64,000 bases of DNA from NCBI RefSeq assembly GCF_002355535.1, contig NZ_AP017457.1:310001-374000 (forward strand), in the 5' to 3' direction. The position numbers and the translations under genes were made by a program. Of this stretch, positions 62,143 to 64,000 are shown one piece after another. Each line of letters begins with the position of its first letter. Positions within the stretch are counted from its first letter, which is position 1. Under the pieces are notes generated by a model, which ran no database searches, had not been told where the DNA came from, and saw nothing but the letters and a program-made list of their open reading frames with translations. This DNA comes from Aurantimicrobium minutum. GTDB lineage: Bacteria > Actinomycetota > Actinomycetes > Actinomycetales > Microbacteriaceae.

Positions 62143-64000
62143 ATGGCTTCAGGCTCTCAATCGCGTGGTCGCAGTAGTGGCGGCTCTCGTTCGCGTACCT
62201 CGAGCAGCAAGAAGTCTCAGCCTGCATCGGGTAGTCGATCAACGTCCTCCAACGGAGGAAGCCAGTACACCGGTATCGCGTGGCTCTGGATGAGCATGGC
62301 TCATCTAGCTGGTGGTGCTGCACGCATGCTGGGCCCGGAAAAGTTTTCTAAAGAAGAACGTCGTGATGGCGTGCCATTCACGCTAGTTGTTTTAGCGGTA
62401 ATTGGTGCAATTACGCAGTGGTTCCTGCCCAACAATGAGATTGCCCAAACCATCAACGACTGGACATTTGGTGGATTATTTGGCCGGATTGCCTATGCCC
62501 TTCCGGTAGTGATGCTGCTGATGGCAATGTGGCTATTTCGTCATCCAAGCTCGGTCAATGACAACAACCGCATCGGTGTTGGGGTATTCCTGCTTCTGAT
62601 GGCATCTTCTGGTTTGGCGCAAATTTTCGGCGGTCAACCAGATCCTTCTCAAGGACTTGCTGCCCTGGCAGATGCAGGTGGCGTTTTGGGCTGGGTCATC
62701 GCGGCTCCGTTAGCGCTCATCATTACTCCGGTAGGTGCTGTTGTCGTGATGATTGCGCTCATTGTGCTGTCACTGCTGATCATTACCAAGACTCCACCAA
62801 ACCGCATCGGTGCTCGCTTACGTGAACTGTATGCGTATCTTTTTGGTTCACAAGCTGAGTCTGAAAGCAAAGAAACAGGCTCAATTGAGATTCTCGAGCT
62901 TGATCCAGTTGAGGCGTCTTCGTTGCCCTGGTGGCGCAGAAACGCGAGCAAGCGTGAAACTGAAGCAGCCTTTGATACTCCGGTGATAACTGATCCTGCG
63001 GCACATGCAGTTGATTTAGCAGCCACCCGAGAGATGTCAGATGTGGACATCATTGAAGAACTTGCCAACGCCGAACAAGCAGTGCGCGCATTCCATACCG
63101 GTGAGGTCGTCACAGATCCAGACTCTGTGGCTTCTCAGGACAACGTCTCTACAGCTCCGGTAGCGATTGTTGCCGCTACCGCTGAAGAGGCGGGTGTTGA
63201 TGAATCTGTTGTCCCTCGTGTTGCGGCTCCTCAGGCGCCACCTGCCGTGTACCGCCTACCTCCGGCCAACTCGTTATCCGCAGGCGCGCCAGCAAAGACT
63301 CGTTCTGCAGCAAATGATGAGGCTGTCAGGGCAATCACAGAAGTACTTAAGCAATTCGCAGTAGACGCCACCGTCACCGGATTTAGTCGTGGACCAACAG
63401 TGACACGCTACGAGATTGAACTTGGACCTGGTGTGAAGGTCGAACGCGTCACTGCACTGTCGAAGAATCTCTCCTATGCAGTTGCCTCTAATGAGGTGCG
63501 CATTCTTTCGCCGATACCTGGCAAGAGTGCCATTGGTATAGAGATTCCAAACACGGACAGAGAAATCGTCACGTTGGGTGACGTTTTGCGCTCTAACGCT
63601 TCCTCCTCCAGTGAGCACCCTATGACCATTGGCGTGGGTAAAGACGTTGAGGGCGGCTTTGTTGTTGCCAACTTGGCCAAAATGCCTCACCTGTTGGTGG
63701 CTGGTTCAACCGGTTCTGGTAAGTCAAGCTTCGTCAACTCCATGATCACCAGCATCTTGATGCGGTCAACTCCCGCAGAGGTGCGCATGGTTCTTGTAGA
63801 CCCTAAACGCGTCGAATTAGCCCCCTATGCCGGTGTTCCGCACCTGATTACCCCCATCATTACAAACCCCAAAAAAGCTGCAGAAGCTCTTCAGTGGGTC
63901 GTAAAAGAGATGGATATGCGTTACGACGACCTGGCAAGTTTTGGGTTCCGTCACATCGATGATTTCAACCGCGCCGTTATCAACAATGACATCGTTCTGC
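62143..64000 (+). CDS. ftsK: DNA translocase FtsK/SpoIIIE (3' truncated by window edge)
   Basis: The first 619 codons of an FtsK-type translocase, which pumps chromosome ends across the division septum. The frame is open to the right edge. A Ser/Arg/Gly-rich N-terminus of about 40 residues is followed by about four membrane helices, a variable linker, then the alpha domain ([19 protein letters not shown]) and the motor with Walker A in [18 protein letters not shown] and [16 protein letters not shown]-type sequence ([16 protein letters not shown]). Walker B, the gamma domain and the stop lie beyond the window. It is plainly distinct in function from the preceding sugar locus. Confidence 0.96.
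   Translation, partial: MASGSQSRGRSSGGSRSRTSSSKKSQPASGSRSTSSNGGSQYTGIAWLWMSMAHLAGGAARMLGPEKFSKEERRDGVPFTLVVLAVIGAITQWFLPNNEIAQTINDWTFGGLFGRIAYALPVVMLLMAMWLFRHPSSVNDNNRIGVGVFLLLMASSGLAQIFGGQPDPSQGLAALADAGGVLGWVIAAPLALIITPVGAVVVMIALIVLSLLIITKTPPNRIGARLRELYAYLFGSQAESESKETGSIEILELDPVEASSLPWWRRNASKRETEAAFDTPVITDPAAHAVDLAATREMSDVDIIEELANAEQAVRAFHTGEVVTDPDSVASQDNVSTAPVAIVAATAEEAGVDESVVPRVAAPQAPPAVYRLPPANSLSAGAPAKTRSAANDEAVRAITEVLKQFAVDATVTGFSRGPTVTRYEIELGPGVKVERVTALSKNLSYAVASNEVRILSPIPGKSAIGIEIPNTDREIVTLGDVLRSNASSSSEHPMTIGVGKDVEGGFVVANLAKMPHLLVAGSTGSGKSSFVNSMITSILMRSTPAEVRMVLVDPKRVELAPYAGVPHLITPIITNPKKAAEALQWVVKEMDMRYDDLASFGFRHIDDFNRAVINNDIVL

Overview
The window is a densely packed bacterial chromosome segment with mid-range GC by eye. 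Family content and gene order (UPF0182, DUF2469, DUF3515, DUF4395, ThyX, RNase J, rpsP-KH-rimM-trmD-rplS, thiL-rsmD-recG-coaD-ftsY-ffh) point to an actinobacterium of the Microbacteriaceae. The small gaps and frequent stop/start overlaps suggest a streamlined planktonic lineage of the Luna type (Rhodoluna, Aquiluna or Aurantimicrobium-like). That placement is inference from gene content; I ran no search. I see no phage, IS element, CRISPR array or rRNA.

Layout. 1-5.9 kb: end of a UPF0182 membrane protein, an MFS permease divergent from prfB, then murE coupled to a TIM-barrel protein on the minus strand. 5.9-17.3 kb: branched-chain amino acid and serine block (ilvD, ilvB-ilvN-ilvC, two small membrane proteins, serA, leuB-ilvE-gltX). 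17.3-19.5 kb: tRNA-Gln and tRNA-Glu flanking an aquaporin and a diacylglycerol kinase family gene. 19.5-26.8 kb: terC, leuC-leuD, then murA, plsC, gpsA, ddl. 26.8-35 kb: GNAT, DUF3515 lipoprotein, thiL-rsmD, recG, coaD, ftsY, ffh. 35-41 kb: a sulfonate-type ABC importer, msrB, a ComB-like protein, metY and a CoA-binding protein, a sulfur-flavoured stretch. 41-43.7 kb: rpsP operon. 43.7-47.5 kb: lepB, rnhB, DUF2469, dprA, xerC-like. 47.5-51.2 kb, minus strand: CPA2 antiporter with regulatory subunit, TIGR01777 epimerase, DUF4395 and a thioredoxin-like protein. 51.2-54.7 kb: thyX, dapA, rnj. 54.8-62 kb: a carbohydrate locus with a LacI regulator, an ABC importer, a five-bladed-propeller glycosidase and a GH13 glucosidase. 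62.1 kb to the end: ftsK, cut by the window edge.

How it works together. Acetolactate synthase, KARI, DHAD, BCAT and LeuB/C/D make up most of the valine/isoleucine/leucine pathway (leuA and ilvA are not here). murE, murA and ddl feed peptidoglycan, and dapA feeds the aspartate-derived amino acids. The carbohydrate genes share a 14-bp palindrome, TCGACGCGCGTCGA, at the lacI promoter (one mismatch), twice in tandem at the binding-protein promoter, and once between the two hydrolase genes, so this looks like one self-contained regulon for uptake and cytoplasmic cleavage of a glucoside or fructoside.

The most general signal I found is promoter placement. About twenty genes have a TANNNT hexamer, often TAGGCT or TAGACT, ending 6-10 nt before the start codon, which implies extensive leaderless transcription. 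I use it as evidence for several start choices. Other points of interest are a 98-nt gpsA/ddl overlap, an acidic repeat tail on ribosomal protein S16, an unusual MurE specificity motif, two long inverted repeats that enclose start codons, and loss of yraN/comM from an otherwise conserved gene order.
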